A DNA stretch of 6,829 nucleotides from an uncultured Bacteroidales bacterium (lineage in GTDB: Bacteria > Bacteroidota > Bacteroidia > Bacteroidales > UBA932): assembly GCA_902461985.1 (NCBI GenBank), contig CABQAB010000107.1, forward strand, positions 1-6,829. Reading direction: 5' to 3'. Position numbers and translations under genes: made by a program. The first letter of the stretch is position 1. Each line of letters begins with the position of its first letter. The notes beneath the pieces were generated by a model. The model saw only the letters and a list, made by a program, of their open reading frames with translations. It searched no databases and was not told where the DNA came from. Shown in pieces: positions 5,316 through 6,829 of this stretch.

Positions 5316-6659
5316 ATGAATTTCAGAAATATAGGTATCGTCATCTCCAGGGAGTTCATGACGAGGGTCAAGAAGAAATCCTTTCTTGTCATAACATTTC
5401 TCGGGCCGGTCCTTTTTGCGGCAATCGCCATAATCCCGTCTCTCATCATGTTCTTCGCCAACGACGACGGCAAGAAAATCGCGGTCGTGGATGACTCCGG
5501 CATAGTCATGCCTGTACTTGAATCCAATGATTCATACGTCTTCGAAGACTATGCGGGCAGGGATATAGACTCGCTCAAAAGCAATCTGAAGGAGTACGGA
5601 ATAGATGTGCTTATGCTGGTGTCGCCGGTCGTGGATTCCACAAGGAGCGTGAATGTGGTGACTTTCTCGGACAAGGCATTGAGCATGGACACCAAAGAAG
5701 CCATAGAGAACAGGGTTGATGAGGCGGTGGAGGCCTACAGGATAACTCTCAGCGGCATAGACGGGCTGAAGGACATTATGGATGAGGTCAAGTCCGACGT
5801 CACGATTACGACTTATACGGTGGATGATTCAGGAGAGGCAAAACTCGACTCGGCGGAGGTCAAGATGATTGTTTCCATGCTTTTGGGAATGGTTATATAC
5901 ATGTTCATAACCATGTTCTCGGCTATGGTGATGTCTTCCGTAATAGAAGAGAAGTCCAGCAGGGTGGTCGAGGTGCTGATTTCTTCTGTCAAATCCATTG
6001 AACTGATGTTCGGAAAGATAATAGGTGTGGCCTGTGTGGCCCTTACGCAGTTCCTGCTTTGGGTTATGCTTACCGTGGCAATAGTTTCCGTAGTCGGAGG
6101 CATAGTCGGCTTCGATTCCATTGCCAAATCCCAGACGGAGATGACCGCAATGCCTGGAGGTGCTGCCATCAATCCTGAAGAAATAGCCCAGAGCATGGCG
6201 GATGAGGACTTGTCCATAGTTTCGGCTCTCATGGATTTGAACTACACAGAGATTATAGTTTCTTTCATCGTATTCTTCGTCCTCGGCTACCTTCTCTACG
6301 CATCGCTTTTCGCAGCCATCGGTTCGGCTGTGGAGAATGAGGCTGACAGTTCCCAGCTGCAGATTCCGGTGACAATTCCTATGCTCATAGGCTTTTTTAT
6401 CGCAATCTATGCTTTCAAGTCTCCTGACAGCCAGCTTGCCATCTGGGGATCTATGATTCCTTTCACTTCTCCTATCGTGATGCTTGCGCGGATTCCTTTC
6501 GGCGTGCCGGTATGGCAGCTTGTCCTTTCGATTGGTCTTCTGCTTGTTACTTTCGTGCTTTGTGCATGGATGTCGGCGAAAATCTATCGGGCAGGTATCC
6601 TTTCTTTCGGAAAGAAATCCACCTTCAAGGATTTGTGGAAATGGCTTAAAATGAAATGA
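5316..6659 (+). CDS. ABC-2 type transporter permease, NatB-like
   Basis: A 447-residue inner-membrane protein, partner of the preceding ATPase. The N-terminus is cytoplasmic (FRNIGIVISREFMTRVKKKS), followed by TM1 at about 23-47. A long extracytoplasmic domain covers about 50-182 and contains IAVVDDSG and YGIDVLMLVSP, the usual NatB-type folded insert. Further membrane segments lie near 184-208, 233-261, 312-338, 351-367 and 401-422. Between TM2 and TM3, SVIEEKSSRVVEVLISSVKS (208-227) is the conserved cytoplasmic coupling stretch of ABC-2 permeases. MIPFTSPIVMLARIPFG at 380-396 is also a family motif. A Met/Gly/Ala-rich, acidic segment at about 270-305 lies between TM3 and TM4. The six-segment count was made by eye. 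It starts 15 nt after the ATPase stop, so the pair is surely one operon. Function: export of an unknown substrate. Confidence 0.88.
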   Translation: MNFRNIGIVISREFMTRVKKKSFLVITFLGPVLFAAIAIIPSLIMFFANDDGKKIAVVDDSGIVMPVLESNDSYVFEDYAGRDIDSLKSNLKEYGIDVLMLVSPVVDSTRSVNVVTFSDKALSMDTKEAIENRVDEAVEAYRITLSGIDGLKDIMDEVKSDVTITTYTVDDSGEAKLDSAEVKMIVSMLLGMVIYMFITMFSAMVMSSVIEEKSSRVVEVLISSVKSIELMFGKIIGVACVALTQFLLWVMLTVAIVSVVGGIVGFDSIAKSQTEMTAMPGGAAINPEEIAQSMADEDLSIVSALMDLNYTEIIVSFIVFFVLGYLLYASLFAAIGSAVENEADSSQLQIPVTIPMLIGFFIAIYAFKSPDSQLAIWGSMIPFTSPIVMLARIPFGVPVWQLVLSIGLLLVTFVLCAWMSAKIYRAGILSFGKKSTFKDLWKWLKMK

Positions 6660-6661
6660 TT

Positions 6662-6829
6662 ATGAAGAGGTATCTGACTTTTCTCTCCTGTCTTTTCGTG
6701 TCCTGCGCCTTCTGTGCGGCACAAGTGAACGTGAAATCATGGACTCTGACGCCCATGGACGGCAGCAGGGTAGGGGCGGTTTCGCCTTCCGCCGACAATG
6801 TGGACGAGACTCTCGGAACAGTTGAAAAT
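6662..6829 (+). CDS. Secreted protein with signal peptide, 3' truncated by window edge
   Basis: An open frame starts at ATG 6662, two bases after the permease stop, and runs off the window after 56 residues. The first 20 residues form a typical signal peptide: MKRY, a hydrophobic core TFLSCLFVSCAF, then CAA before Q21, giving a signal peptidase I site after A20. C15 is preceded by FVS, a poor lipobox, so a lipoprotein is less likely. The mature part visible (QVNVKSWTLTPMDG...) does not let me name a family. The tight spacing suggests co-transcription with the transporter. Confidence 0.72.
   Translation, partial: MKRYLTFLSCLFVSCAFCAAQVNVKSWTLTPMDGSRVGAVSPSADNVDETLGTVEN

Noticed and set aside
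5813..6232. Minus-strand open frame (139 codons) within the permease gene
   Set aside because: It is antisense to a well-supported membrane protein. Its Ser/Thr/Ile/Met-rich translation is what the complement of hydrophobic codons gives.

Overview
The window is a stretch of core-genome DNA from a member of the Bacteroidota, most likely the order Bacteroidales. This rests on the short HPF protein directly behind a XerC-like recombinase, the HsdR-N single-domain protein, TAnnTTTG-type promoter boxes and the mostly Shine-Dalgarno-free starts. I cannot fix the genus. G+C is roughly one half. All seven complete or partial genes with family matches, plus one unrecognised 3' partial gene, lie on the + strand.

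Layout: (1) 1-246, the 3' part of a small PD-(D/E)xK / HsdR-N-like protein. (2) 268-1752, an HD-domain CCA tRNA nucleotidyltransferase. (3) A 118-bp gap with a possible hairpin and two copies of a 30-bp tandem repeat, each carrying a TATGTTTG box. (4) 1871-2905, a XerC-like tyrosine recombinase with an intact catalytic set and a mid-protein insertion. (5) 2895-3185, hpf, overlapping xerC by 11 nt and preceded by an unusually strong Shine-Dalgarno. (6) A short gap with a terminator-like G+C stem plus T6 whose 5' arm starts inside a promoter-like box. (7) 3301-4341, holA (DNA polymerase III delta). (8) A 17-bp tandem duplication that supplies the holA stop codon. (9) 4389-5300 and 5316-6659, a NatA/NatB-type ABC exporter. 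(10) 6662 to the window end, the start of a secreted protein.

Functionally this is housekeeping: tRNA 3'-end maturation, chromosome-dimer-type recombination, ribosome hibernation, clamp loading, and an ABC-2 exporter. I see no RNA gene, CRISPR array, insertion sequence, phage gene or evident new system. The notable material is in the junctions between genes: tandem repeats, a promoter-terminator overlap, a strong ribosome binding site in a lineage that rarely uses them, and a duplication separating two open frames.
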